A stretch of 64,000 nucleotides of DNA from Longimicrobium sp. Lineage in GTDB: Bacteria > Gemmatimonadota > Gemmatimonadetes > Longimicrobiales > Longimicrobiaceae. The notes beneath the pieces are model-generated. The model saw only the letters and a program-made list of their open reading frames with translations. It searched no databases and was not told the origin of the DNA. A program made the translations under genes and the position numbers. This document shows positions 24,149-32,368 of the stretch, piece after piece. The stretch is taken from the NCBI GenBank assembly GCA_036389135.1, contig DASVQP010000019.1, positions 62,001-126,000 of the forward strand, read 5' to 3'. Numbering within the stretch: the first letter of the stretch is position 1; every line of letters begins with the position of its first letter.

Positions 24149-24631
24149 ATGTCCGACGTGTCCGCGCCGTCCACGCAGGTCATCACCTCCGAAGCGCTGC
24201 TGGAGCACTGGCAGGGACACCGCCGCCTCACGCGGCGCGTGATCGAGGCGTTCCCGGAGGACCAGCTCTCCACCTATTCGCTGGCCGGGATGCGCACCTT
24301 CGGCGACATGGCGATGGAGCTGCTCGCCATCGCCGTGCCGATGATGCGCGGAGTGCTGACCCAGGAATGGGACACGTCGTTCGACCGCGCCACCGTCGCC
24401 AAGGACGAGATCCTCCGCCAGTGGGACGCCGCGACTGAGGAAATCAACACGCTCTGGCCGCAGATCCCGCTCGAGAAGTTCGGGGAGAAGATGATGGCGT
24501 TCGGGCAGTACCCCGGCCGCGCATCGGACCTCATCCTGTATGCGATCGACAACGAGATCCACCACCGTGGCCAGGGCTACGTCTACCTGCGCTCGCTCGG
24601 AATCGAGCCGCCGCCATTCTGGGAGCGCTGA
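24149..24631 (+). CDS. DinB family protein
   Basis: The 160-residue protein is a four-helix DinB/YfiT-type protein: LLEHWQGHRRLTRRVIEAF in helix 1, FGDMAMELLAI in helix 2 and NEIHHRGQGYVYLRSLGI (H138, H139) in the last helix. These proteins usually bind a metal through three His residues and may act as thiol-dependent transferases or in stress responses. Here the His normally found in helix 2 is absent, so metal binding may be incomplete. It is monocistronic and followed by a strong terminator. Confidence 0.85.
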   Translation: MSDVSAPSTQVITSEALLEHWQGHRRLTRRVIEAFPEDQLSTYSLAGMRTFGDMAMELLAIAVPMMRGVLTQEWDTSFDRATVAKDEILRQWDAATEEINTLWPQIPLEKFGEKMMAFGQYPGRASDLILYAIDNEIHHRGQGYVYLRSLGIEPPPFWER

Positions 24632-24637
24632 CACACG

Positions 24638-24671
24638 AGAGCGCCCGGAGCGATATGGCTCCGGGCGCTCT
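24638..24671 (+). terminator. rho-independent terminator
   Basis: A perfect 14-bp stem pairs 24638-24651 with 24658-24671, with a six-base loop and a short T-containing tail, seven bases after the DinB stop. It may also serve the convergent toxin pseudogene at 24713. Confidence 0.8.
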
Positions 24672-24712
24672 TCTAGGGCGCAGAACGGTCCGGCGCCTGC
24701 CGGCTACCCTCG

Positions 24713-25053
24713 CTACCAGGCGTCGCCGATTTCAACCAATGGCTCGCCGCTTTCCAGCATCGGGAGCACGTCTGGAAGCGCTTGCACCAGGATCTGCTTG
24801 AGGCGCGCGTTCGATGTGTTGCCAGACCGCAACCACAGAACCTGTGGTGGAGGGCCGATCCGTTGCAACAGGTCCACGAAGTCGCTGTCCTTGGTGACCA
24901 TGACGATACCCGTCTTCCGGGCCGCGGCGTAGATCACCGTGTCTTCCACTCACGCAATCCTAGATCTCGAACCGCGGCAGCATCCAGATCGAAGCGCATG
25001 CGCAGCCACACGGCCAGGGCCGGTGAGAGCTGGGCATCCAACCAGAAGATCAT
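24713..25053 (-). pseudogene. frameshifted DUF5615 PIN-like toxin
   Basis: Starting from ATG 25053, overlapping the DUF433 stop as ATGA, the first frame reads MIFWLDAQLSPALAVWL...AAAVRDLGLREWKTR and stops at 24934. The rest of the toxin continues in another frame from about 24949: EDTVIYAAARKTGIVMVTKDSDFVDLL, then PPPQVLWLRSGNTSNARLKQI, ending at 24713. In intact relatives LGLRE runs directly into EDTVIYAAA, so one base is missing (or two extra) near 24947. Both PIN acidic motifs survive on separate frames. A GTG at 24949 could restart translation. This is most simply a decayed toxin beside an intact antitoxin. Confidence 0.82.
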
Positions 25054-25262
25054 GCGACCACGACGGGATGGTCGATGCGACGAGAGGCGAACCGAAGACA
25101 TGCCTCGATGTCCTCGGGCTCCAGGTCCGGCATATCCTCTAGCACCTGCTCGCGCGTCTGGCCCGACGCGAGCAGATCGAGCACATCCGTGACGCGAATG
25201 CGCATGCCGCGGACGCAGGGGCGGCCGCCGCACTGGCGAGGATTAACGGTGATTCGCTCCAT
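25050..25262 (-). CDS. DUF433 antitoxin
   Basis: The 70-residue protein reads MERITVNPRQCGGRPCVRGMRIRVTDVLDLLASGQTREQVLEDMPDLEPEDIEACLRFA in pattern: the DUF433 fold with the GGRPCVRGMRI motif. It precedes and overlaps the frameshifted DUF5615 toxin. It is a diverged second copy of the module at 11724-12307, with low identity outside the motif. The antitoxin itself is intact, so it may persist as an orphan regulator. ATG at 25262 is the natural start. Confidence 0.85.
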   Translation of the reverse strand: MERITVNPRQCGGRPCVRGMRIRVTDVLDLLASGQTREQVLEDMPDLEPEDIEACLRFASRRIDHPVVVA

Positions 25263-25336
25263 CAGGTTGCTCACGGCGCTTCTCCATGGCTGCAGGGGCA
25301 GGTGCAAGGTACCTGTAGAAGAGCGCAGCCAACCCA

Positions 25337-26623
25337 TCATCCACCCTGCACGTCCAGCGCGGCCTTGAACGCCGCCATCTCCGGCTCGAGCGGCTCGGCG
25401 TGGCCGGGGCGGTCGAGGAGGCGGGCGAGGTCGGGGGGGACGGGGACGGGGCGGCCGATCAGCGGCTCCACGACGCCCTCGAACTTGGCGGGATGGGCGG
25501 TGGAGACGACGATCCAGTGCGGCGAATCCAGCCGCTCGCGCACCGCGATGGCGACGGCGGTGTGCGGGTCCCAGATCTCGCCCCACGAGGCGGGGCCGTC
25601 GCTGATCACGCGGCGGATCTCGTCGTCGTCCACCAGGAAGGCGCGGAGCGCGGCGCGCGTCTCCGCCTCGCCGCCGAAGAGGTAGAGGAGGCGCTCCATG
25701 TTGCTGGCACTCCCCACGTCCATCGCCGTGGCCAGGGTGGCGAGGGTAGGGTGCGGGGTCCAGGGGGTGCCGCCGAAGAAGGAGGTGACGGCGGGGTTGG
25801 CGTTGGTGGCGAGCACCACGTCGCGCACGGGGAGGCTGCAGCGGCGCGCCCACAATGCGGCGGCCGCGTTGCCCAGGTTGCCGGACGGCACGACGAAGCC
25901 GGGCGCGACGCCGTGCCGCGCGCGGTACTCCAGCGAGGCCCACGCGTAGTAGGCCATCTGCGGCAGGAGCCGGCCCACGTTGATGCTGTTGGCGGACGAC
26001 AGCCGGCGGCGCGCGCGGAGCTCGCGATCGGCTATGGCGCCTTTTACCAGCCGCTGGCAGGCGTCGAAGTCGCCGCGCACGGCGAAGGCGCGCACGTTGC
26101 CGCCCCACGAGGTGAGCTGCTTCTCCTGGCGCGGCGACACCATCCCCGCGGGGAAGAGGACCGCCACTTCCACGCCCGGCCGCCCGTGGAAGGCCGCCGC
26201 CACCGCGCCTCCCGTGTCGCCCGAGGTGGCGACGAGAAGGGTGAGCGGGCGCGCATCTTCGGCGGCGATGCGCGACAGGCACCCGGCCAGGAAGCGCGCG
26301 CCCACGTCCTTGAACGCCGCCGTTGGCCCGTGGAAGAGCTCCAGCACGGCGGTGCTCCCGCGCATCTCCTTGAGCGGCACGGGGAAGTCGAACGCCTCGC
26401 GGCAGATGTCGCCAAGCGCCGGGGCCAGCGCGTCGCCCGCGAAGAAGGGCGCCAGGAGCCGTGCCGCCACCTGGGGGAGCGAGCCAGCTCCCGCGAGTTC
26501 CGCATCGCCGAACGACGGGAACGACTCGGGGACGTAGAGGCCGCCATCCGGGGCCAGGCCGCGCGAGATCGCCTCCGAGAGGGTGGCCGAGTGGGCGGGG
26601 TCGCGCGTGCTGTGGTACCTCAC
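25337..26623 (-). CDS. thrC: threonine synthase
   Basis: The 428-residue PLP-dependent enzyme converts O-phosphohomoserine to threonine. RYHSTRDPAHSATLSEAISRGLAPDGGLYVP is the canonical N-terminus. HGPTAAFKD contains the PLP lysine K105, ATSGDTGGAVAAAF is the phosphate-binding region and SANSINVGRLLPQ follows. It starts at GTG 26623, which shares four bases with the thrB stop (GTGA), so it is translated last from the thr transcript. It completes the pathway aspartate-homoserine-threonine together with thrA and thrB. Confidence 0.95.
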   Translation of the reverse strand: MRYHSTRDPAHSATLSEAISRGLAPDGGLYVPESFPSFGDAELAGAGSLPQVAARLLAPFFAGDALAPALGDICREAFDFPVPLKEMRGSTAVLELFHGPTAAFKDVGARFLAGCLSRIAAEDARPLTLLVATSGDTGGAVAAAFHGRPGVEVAVLFPAGMVSPRQEKQLTSWGGNVRAFAVRGDFDACQRLVKGAIADRELRARRRLSSANSINVGRLLPQMAYYAWASLEYRARHGVAPGFVVPSGNLGNAAAALWARRCSLPVRDVVLATNANPAVTSFFGGTPWTPHPTLATLATAMDVGSASNMERLLYLFGGEAETRAALRAFLVDDDEIRRVISDGPASWGEIWDPHTAVAIAVRERLDSPHWIVVSTAHPAKFEGVVEPLIGRPVPVPPDLARLLDRPGHAEPLEPEMAAFKAALDVQGG

Positions 26624-27555
26624 GAGAGTTCCTCCACACGGGCGCCCGGTCCGTTCACGGGGCAGGTCCACCCCTCGGCAGGCAGGCCGTGGCGCGCGAA
26701 GCCGTCCACCATCGCGGCGCGCACGGCCTCGGCGGCATCGTCGCCGTCGCACCAGGCGACGAGGGCGGGGCCGCCGCCGGAGATGGAGCAGCCGAGCGCG
26801 CCCGCCGCCATCGCCGCGGCGCGCACGGCGGCGAAGCCTGGGATCAGCGGCGCGCGGTGGGGCTCCACCAGGACGTCGCGCATCGAGCGCGCCACCAGCG
26901 CCAGGTCGCCGGTGCAGAGGCCGGCCATCACCCCCGCCAGGTTCGCCGTCTGCTCGATGACGGTGTGGAGGGGGTAGCTCGCGGGGAGCACCGCGCGCGC
27001 CGTCCGCGTGTCCAGCCGCATGCGCGGCAGGGCCATGGCGCAGCGGAGCGACGGCGGCACGGGGAGCGCCACCACGTCCGCGGGCTCGGCGGAGCGCACC
27101 AGCACCAGTCCGCCGAAGAGCGAGGGCGCCACGTTGTCGCCATGAACCGCACCGCTGGCCACCGCCTCACCCAGCAGCGCGTAGCGGAAGAGCTCGCCGC
27201 GCGGGAGCGGCTCGGGGAGGAGCGCGTTGGCGGCCACCACCCCCGCCACGGCCGACGCCGCCGACCCGCCGACGCCGGAGCCCAGCGGGATTCCCTTGTG
27301 CACGTGCACCTCCACGCCGAAGCCGGGGCGCAGCTCCTCCAGCATGCGCAGCACGCCCACGGTGGCGGTGTTGAGCGCCGGATCGGTGGGGAGCGATCCG
27401 GACGCGCCGGCCACCCGCACCCCGGGCTCTTCGACGCGCACCACGGTCACACGGTCGCCCATCGGCCCCACGGGGTGGCCCAGGATGTCGAAGCCCACCG
27501 CCAGGTTCGAGGTGCTGGCGGGCGCGAAGGCGGTGGCGCGGGCCGGGGCGGTCAT
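26620..27555 (-). CDS. thrB: homoserine kinase
   Basis: The 311-residue GHMP kinase phosphorylates homoserine. It shows FAPASTSNLAVGFDILG at the N-terminus, the ATP-binding glycine-rich loop IPLGSGVGGSAASAVAG (about 88-104) and the C-terminal motif GCSISGGGPALVAW. Length is typical. The start ATG at 27555 overlaps the thrA stop (ATGA), and its stop overlaps thrC, so the three enzymes are translated as a coupled set. Confidence 0.95.
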   Translation of the reverse strand: MTAPARATAFAPASTSNLAVGFDILGHPVGPMGDRVTVVRVEEPGVRVAGASGSLPTDPALNTATVGVLRMLEELRPGFGVEVHVHKGIPLGSGVGGSAASAVAGVVAANALLPEPLPRGELFRYALLGEAVASGAVHGDNVAPSLFGGLVLVRSAEPADVVALPVPPSLRCAMALPRMRLDTRTARAVLPASYPLHTVIEQTANLAGVMAGLCTGDLALVARSMRDVLVEPHRAPLIPGFAAVRAAAMAAGALGCSISGGGPALVAWCDGDDAAEAVRAAMVDGFARHGLPAEGWTCPVNGPGARVEELS

Positions 27556-30026
27556 CGTGCGCCGCCCAGGTACGCGGCCAGGCGCAGGAGGTCCGCGAAG
27601 ACGCCGCCCGCGGTCACCTGCGGACCGGCGCCGGGGCCCTGCACCACCAGCGGGTTCGGCGTGTAGCGGCGCGTCTCAAACCTCACCAGGTTGTCGGTGC
27701 CGGTGAGCCCCGCGAACGGGTGCGATGCGGGGACGGCGCGCAGCCCCACCCGCGCCCTCCCGTCGCGCTCCACCGACCCCACGAAGCGCAGCACCTCGCC
27801 GCGGGCGCGCGCCTCGTTCCAGAGCGCGGACATGCGGCCGTTGTGGTGGCGCAGCCCGTCCAGGAAGTCGTCCACCGTGCCGCCTTCCAGCCCGGCGGGG
27901 ACCAGCCCCTCCAGCTCCACGTCGCCCACCTCAAGCGGCAGCCCCATCTCGCGCGCCAGGATCACCACCTTGCGCGCCACGTCCGCGCCGGAAAGGTCGT
28001 CGCGCGGGTCGGGCTCGGTGAACCCCCGCCGGCGCGCGTCGGCCACCAGCTCCGAGAAGGGGTGCACCCCGTCAAAGGAGTTGAAGAGGTAAGAGAGCGT
28101 CCCGGAGAGCACGCCCTCGATGCGCAGCACCTCGTCGCCCGTGGCGATCAGGTCGCGCAGCGTCTGGATGATGGGGAGGCCGGCGCCCACGGTGGCCTCG
28201 TACAGGAAGTGCGCCCCGGGGCCGCGCCCGGCGCTGCACAGCTCCTGGTAGTAGGCGAAATCGAGCGTGTTGGCGCGCTTGTTGGGCGTCACCACGTGGA
28301 TGCCGCGGCGCAGCCAGTCGCCGTAGCGGCGCGCCAGCCCCTCGTCCGCCGTGCAGTCGATCACCACGCTGTGCGGCAGGTAGTCGGTCTGCACGTGGGC
28401 CAGAAAGTCGTCCAGATCGAAGGGATCGCCCCCGGCCAGCGCCTCCCGCCAGCGGTCCAGTGGAAGCTTGCGGTCGTCCAGCACCATGCGCGATCGGGAG
28501 GCCACCGCGCGGATGCGCAGGTCCACGTCGTGCTCCGCCCGGATCCGCTCCGCGCGCTCGTGGAGCTGGTCCAGTAGCGCCGCCCCCACCACCCCGGCAC
28601 CGATCACCCCCACCGAGATCGTCTGGCGCGAGAGGTAGAGCCCGGCGTGCGCGGCCCGCAGCGCGCGCCCGGCCTGCGCCCCATCGATCACCACCGAGAT
28701 GTTGCGCTCTGAGGAGCCCTGCGCGATCGCGCGGATGTTGACGCCGGCGCTCCCCAGCGCGCCGAAGAAGCGCGCCGCGACGCCGGGGTGCCCGGCCATC
28801 CCGTCGCCGACCACGGCCAGGATGCAGCAGCCGGGGTCCACCTCCAGCGTCTGGATCATCCCCTGGTGCCGCTCGGCGAAGAAGGCGCTCTCCAGCGCCT
28901 GGCGCGCGCTCTCCGCCAGCGCCGCGGGGACGGCGAAGCAGATGGAGTGCTGCGAGCTGCCCTGCGACACCATCAGCGCGCTCACCCCTGCCTCCCGCAG
29001 TGCGCCGAAGAGGCGGTGCGCGATCCCGGGCGAGTCGCTCATCCCGGTGCCCTCCAGGTTCACCAGCGCCACCTGCTCGACCGTGGAGAGCCCCTTCACC
29101 ATCCTTTCCGCGCCGCCCACGGGATCGATGCGGGTGCCGGCGCCTTCCGGGCGAAAGGTGTTGCGGATGTAGATGGGGATGGAGAGCTCCACCGCCGGTC
29201 CCATGGTGGCGGGGTGCACCACGCGGGCCCCGAAGTGGGCCAGCTCCATCGCCTCGCGGTACGACATCCTTTCCAGCGGCACCGCCTCGGGAACCAGGCG
29301 CGGGTTGGCGCTCAGCACCCCGTCCACGTCGGTCCAGATGTGAATGGAGTCCGCGCGAAAGAGCGCGCCGAAGATGGAGGCCGAGTAGTCGCTTCCGTTG
29401 CGCCCCAGCGTGGTGGGCGCCCCCTGCGGCGTGGAGGCCACGAAGCCCGTCGCCACCAGCGTAGCCGGCTCGGGGTCGCGGGCGGCGCGCCACGCCGCGA
29501 GCCGCTCCCGCGAGGCATCCCAGTCGATGCGGGGCGTCCCCTCGCCCGGCACGGCCACCAGCACCTCGCGGGCGTCCAGCCACTCCGCGTCGGCGCCGGT
29601 GGATGCCAGGTACGCGGCGAGAAGGCGGGCGCTCCACACCTCGCCCAGCCCTGAGACCATGTCCACCGCGCCGCGCGGGCAGTGGCGCAGCACCCACGCG
29701 GCGCGCAGCACGTCCTCCGCGTCGGCCAGGTCGCGCTCCAGGGCGGCGCGCACCGGCTCGCCCGCGGCGCCGGCGAGGAGGCCGTCGATGGCGGCCACGT
29801 GGCGCGCGCGCAGCTCCGCCAGCTCGTCGCGGTACGCCGGATCGCGGTTCCCCGCCCGCTCCACCGTCCTCACCAGCGCGTCGGTCACCCCGCTCATGGC
29901 GGAGACCACCACCACGCGTCGCGGCTCCGGCCTGCGCGTAAGGATCTCCGCGACGGCGCGGTACCGCTCCGCGCTCGCCACGCTGGTGCCGCCGAACTTG
30001 TGGACGACTCGCTCTTCACCGGGCAT
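27552..30026 (-). CDS. thrA: bifunctional aspartokinase/homoserine dehydrogenase
   Basis: The 824-residue protein fuses two enzymes. An aspartokinase N-terminal part (VHKFGGTSVASAERYRAVAEIL; FVASTPQGAPTTLGRNGSDYSAS) is followed by two ACT-type regulatory regions (about 315-465). A homoserine dehydrogenase part begins with the NAD(P)-binding GVIGAGVVGAALLDQL (about 473 on) and includes VTPNKRANT and EATVGAGLPIIQTL. It catalyses the first and third steps to threonine and is normally inhibited by threonine through the ACT domains. ATG at 30026 is just before the kinase motif. An attenuator and threonine-rich leader peptide precede it. Confidence 0.96.
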   Translation of the reverse strand: MPGEERVVHKFGGTSVASAERYRAVAEILTRRPEPRRVVVVSAMSGVTDALVRTVERAGNRDPAYRDELAELRARHVAAIDGLLAGAAGEPVRAALERDLADAEDVLRAAWVLRHCPRGAVDMVSGLGEVWSARLLAAYLASTGADAEWLDAREVLVAVPGEGTPRIDWDASRERLAAWRAARDPEPATLVATGFVASTPQGAPTTLGRNGSDYSASIFGALFRADSIHIWTDVDGVLSANPRLVPEAVPLERMSYREAMELAHFGARVVHPATMGPAVELSIPIYIRNTFRPEGAGTRIDPVGGAERMVKGLSTVEQVALVNLEGTGMSDSPGIAHRLFGALREAGVSALMVSQGSSQHSICFAVPAALAESARQALESAFFAERHQGMIQTLEVDPGCCILAVVGDGMAGHPGVAARFFGALGSAGVNIRAIAQGSSERNISVVIDGAQAGRALRAAHAGLYLSRQTISVGVIGAGVVGAALLDQLHERAERIRAEHDVDLRIRAVASRSRMVLDDRKLPLDRWREALAGGDPFDLDDFLAHVQTDYLPHSVVIDCTADEGLARRYGDWLRRGIHVVTPNKRANTLDFAYYQELCSAGRGPGAHFLYEATVGAGLPIIQTLRDLIATGDEVLRIEGVLSGTLSYLFNSFDGVHPFSELVADARRRGFTEPDPRDDLSGADVARKVVILAREMGLPLEVGDVELEGLVPAGLEGGTVDDFLDGLRHHNGRMSALWNEARARGEVLRFVGSVERDGRARVGLRAVPASHPFAGLTGTDNLVRFETRRYTPNPLVVQGPGAGPQVTAGGVFADLLRLAAYLGGAR

Positions 30027-30074
30027 CAGGAATCCGCTTGGCTGGTTTCGGCCGGGGGAGCCCGGCCGGGCACA

Positions 30075-30108
30075 TAAAAAACCGCGGCCCGTGAAGCTCA
30101 CGGGCCGC
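30075..30108 (-). terminator. attenuator terminator of the thr operon
   Basis: Read on the minus strand, an 11-bp perfect stem (30108-30098 with 30094-30084) with a three-base loop is followed by six T residues (30081-30076). It is an intrinsic terminator placed between the leader peptide and thrA. Confidence 0.88.
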
Positions 30109-30168
30109 GCGCGTCCACCGGGAGTTCCACGCCGTCAGCGGCGCATGCATCCCCGGCCGCGGCCCGTG
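30082..30168 (-). promoter_or_regulatory. thr operon attenuator with alternative antiterminator
   Basis: The 12-base segment CACGGGCCGCGG occurs twice in the transcript: at 30168-30157, inside the end of the leader reading frame, and at 30093-30082, as the 3' arm of the terminator. Both can pair with the same middle segment (30108-30098). The first pairing forms an antiterminator, the second the terminator. A ribosome stalled at the Thr codons 9-16 would leave the first copy free, as in classical amino-acid attenuation. Confidence 0.8.
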
Positions 30169-30221
30169 CTGCGGGTCGTGGCGGTCAGGGTAGTCGTGCG
30201 GCGCGTTGCGGCGTGTCTCAT
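30135..30221 (-). CDS. thrL: threonine-rich leader peptide of the thr operon
   Basis: A 28-codon frame with ATG at 30221 and TGA at 30135 encodes a peptide with eight Thr, seven of them in the stretch RRTTTLTATTRST. No Ile codon is present, so control should respond to threonyl-tRNA only. It ends 27 bases before the 5' arm of the terminator. The function as attenuation sensor is inferred from composition, position and the alternative hairpins. The ATG lies only about 8 bases after the likely -10, so the message may be leaderless. Confidence 0.82.
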   Translation of the reverse strand: MRHAATRRTTTLTATTRSTGRGRGCMRR

Positions 30222-30228
30222 GGGCTCA

Positions 30229-30258
30229 ATCGTAGGCGGTGCGGACGAGGCGTGTCAA
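30229..30258 (-). promoter_or_regulatory. promoter of the thr operon
   Basis: On the minus strand TTGACA (30258-30253) and TACGAT (30234-30229) are 18 bases apart. The predicted transcript start is at about 30222, right at the leader-peptide ATG. Confidence 0.65.
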
Positions 30259-30262
30259 GGCC

Positions 30263-31081
30263 CTACGTGCTGCTGGCCGCGGCCCACGGGTCGCGCTTCA
30301 TCCAGTTGCGGTCCAGCGGCGAGAAGAGGAAGACGAGGCTCCCGTTGGCGAGCCGCGGAAGAAGCCAGCTTGCGCGCGACTGCTCCAGCGCCGGGCATCC
30401 CTCGCTGCGGCCGGCGCGCAGCCGCGTCACGTACGGCGCGCCGTGCACCACCACCCCGCGCTGCCGCGCCGTGCTGTTGAACGCCCCCGACAGCCCGCTC
30501 AGCCGCAGCCCGACGGAGCGGTAGCGGCTCCCGTTGTTGCTGCCGCTGAAGGAGTACGTCTCCTGCGCCAGGAAGAGGCCCAGCGAGGTGGCGTTGCTCC
30601 CCTGCCGGTTGGAGAAGCGCCGCGGCACCCCCGCCCGGTCCGGCGCCGACCCTCGCCCGTGCGCCACGGTAAAGGGCCCGTCCACCACGCGCAGCTCATC
30701 CATGTCGAAGACGTAGCCGCGCGGCGTCCGCGCATCCAGCCCGTAGTCCACGTAGTACAGGTACGGCTTGCGGACGTTGTCCGGGTGCGCCGCCTTGTAG
30801 TTGTAGTACGCGCGGAAGGCGAGCCGCAGCGCGTCCGGGTCGCTCTGCCGCCGCACGCGGCTGCGCAGCGCGGTGAGGGCCGCGCGCGTGCGTGCGGTGG
30901 TGGTCCCGCTCTCGATGCCGACGCCGGTCAGCACCGCGCGCGCGGCGCTGCGTACCATGCGCGCCCCGGTGGGGAGCGTGTCGGTTGCTTCGATGCGGGG
31001 AGCGGCGTTCGGATGGTGCGGCACTGCGGGGGCGTCACCCGCGGAGAGGGTGGCGGCGAGGATCAGCAGGTCGAGACGCAT
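30263..31081 (-). CDS. murein L,D-transpeptidase catalytic domain protein
   Basis: The 272-residue protein has a short hydrophobic N-terminus (MRLDLLILAATLSAG), so it is probably exported. Its catalytic domain has VFDMDELRVVDGPFTVAHGRGSAP, SLGLFLAQETYSFSGSNNGSRYRSVGL and the active-site motif HGAPYVTRLRAGRSEGCPAL, with the catalytic Cys in SEGCP. It belongs to the YkuD_2-like family, which forms or processes 3-3 cross-links in peptidoglycan or attaches proteins to it. Its 3' end lies against the thr promoter. ATG at 31081 gives the signal. Confidence 0.88.
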   Translation of the reverse strand: MRLDLLILAATLSAGDAPAVPHHPNAAPRIEATDTLPTGARMVRSAARAVLTGVGIESGTTTARTRAALTALRSRVRRQSDPDALRLAFRAYYNYKAAHPDNVRKPYLYYVDYGLDARTPRGYVFDMDELRVVDGPFTVAHGRGSAPDRAGVPRRFSNRQGSNATSLGLFLAQETYSFSGSNNGSRYRSVGLRLSGLSGAFNSTARQRGVVVHGAPYVTRLRAGRSEGCPALEQSRASWLLPRLANGSLVFLFSPLDRNWMKRDPWAAASST

Positions 31082-31197
31082 TTCTCTCTGGATGGGGAGC
31101 GACGCGCGTGGCGGCGCTCGGGTGGGCCGAGGCGGGGTTCCGCGTACGCCGCACGACGCCGGGGGAGGCGGTCGCGGGCGGTGTATTGGGGGTGTGA

Positions 31198-31215
31198 ACC
31201 GAATATGTATTCGGT
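31198..31215. promoter_or_regulatory. 18-base palindrome
   Basis: ACCGAATATGTATTCGGT is a perfect two-fold symmetric site (8-base arms, TG centre) in the 211-base gap upstream of the L,D-transpeptidase gene. It could be a dimeric repressor site; no regulator is adjacent. Confidence 0.35.
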
Positions 31216-31292
31216 CGGCGGGGGATGCAAGGGTCTCGTTCGCGGCGGCTGTTCACCGCATTTGCCCTGGGCTCCGCTGGTCTTCTCGGATG

Positions 31293-31715
31293 CTATAGCC
31301 GCTCGTGCAGCATCTCGGCGCTCCAGCCCGCGTAGATGTGGGTTTCCATGAGCACGCGCACGCCATCCGCGAGGGTGTAGAAGTTTCCGCTGTACGACGC
31401 ACTGCTCTTCGCGTTCAGAATCCCTCGCAGGCGCTTCACATGGTCCGCATCGGCCTTGTGGCCCATTGCGTGGACCAGGAGATCGGCCGCACGGGTGTGG
31501 TCCCCATCCGCGGACTTCAACTCGCAGTACTTCACCGTCAGTGCGTCCGTGAAGGCGATGGCTGCGTGGATGGCGATGATCGCGAGCGCGTTGCCCTACC
31601 GGGGATCCGCCAGAGCCTCCAAATCGCTCGCCGTCTTCAGGAGCGCCTGGCCGATCTCGTGGTATCTCGCTGCCCGTGTGCGCTCCTCGCGTTTCGACTT
31701 CCCGATGCTCACCAT
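31293..31715 (-). pseudogene. HEPN-domain toxin interrupted by an amber codon
   Basis: From ATG 31715 the frame reads MVSIGKSKREERTRAARYHEIGQALL...LEALADPR, then TAG at codon 40 (31598-31596). It continues in the same frame as GNALAIIAIHAAIAFTDALTVKYCELKSADGDHTRAADLLVHAMGH in pattern, to the stop at 31293 (140 codons overall). Relatives have Tyr where the stop stands (YGNALA), so one base change explains the break. The product would be a HEPN protein, the RNase-type partner of the nucleotidyltransferase encoded just upstream. The second half may still be translated from the GTG at 31535. Confidence 0.8.
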
Positions 31716-32341
31716 TTCTCTACCACCTCGGAGAATGGCTCGCCCAGAAGTCCCCGGCCCTCGGTTCGGATCGCTTCCATCAGGGGATCGCCTTGCTTCG
31801 TGCGCTCGCGCACCTGTGCGGAGGGAATTACGATCCCGGCGAGGCGCAGCCCGAGACGGATCTGGATAGCGGCCGAAGTATCGATGATCGCGCGCTCCAC
31901 GTCCGCCACACTGTCAGCGGCGTGGGTGACGAAGAGGACATCCAGATCGCTGTCGGGGCGCGCATCGCCGCGCGCCTGGCTGCCGAACAGCACGGCGGAA
32001 CGGATGTCTTCCAGCACGCCTGCACGCGTCAGCGCGTCGGTGAGAGCGGTCTTCAGGGTTGGGATCCGCCGTCCTTCGGCGTCAAAGAGCGCGCGGAGCG
32101 CCGGCTCGAGATGATGGTCCCGGTTGACGCGATATTGGTGCGTGCTCGAGCTCCCGCCGCGCATCAGAATCCCAAGAGCGGTGAGCTCACTGAGTGCCGT
32201 CGCGGCTCCAAGAGTCGAGCGCACTCCTCCTAGCCGCTGCGCCTCCCGCCCGGTGACAGGCGATTCGAGAGGCATCAGCGCGCGTATGATCTGGATCTTG
32301 GCCGTGGTAGCCAAGACCGCGTCGAGTGGTTGAAAGAGCAT
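31709..32341 (-). CDS. MNT-type nucleotidyltransferase antitoxin with N-terminal HTH
   Basis: The 210-residue protein has a winged-HTH at about 10-70 (AKIQIIRALMPLESPVTGREAQRLGGVRSTLGAATALSEL in pattern). It also has a minimal nucleotidyltransferase domain with FGSQARGDARPDSDLDVLFV, the GSxAR...SDxDL catalytic motif. MNT proteins neutralise HEPN toxins by adding AMP to a Tyr near the HEPN active site. Here the HEPN gene downstream, overlapping by seven bases, carries an amber stop. The start ATG at 32341 lies 28 bases from two palindromic sites (32369-32406), so the HTH domain probably represses its own promoter. Confidence 0.85.
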   Translation of the reverse strand: MLFQPLDAVLATTAKIQIIRALMPLESPVTGREAQRLGGVRSTLGAATALSELTALGILMRGGSSSTHQYRVNRDHHLEPALRALFDAEGRRIPTLKTALTDALTRAGVLEDIRSAVLFGSQARGDARPDSDLDVLFVTHAADSVADVERAIIDTSAAIQIRLGLRLAGIVIPSAQVRERTKQGDPLMEAIRTEGRGLLGEPFSEVVEKW

Positions 32342-32368
32342 ATGCGATCCGGTGCACGTAGACCAGAT

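Noticed and set aside
11724-25262. The two DUF433/DUF5615 modules considered as a recent duplication
   Set aside because: Outside the short motifs the two copies differ strongly, so they are more likely independent acquisitions than a local duplication.
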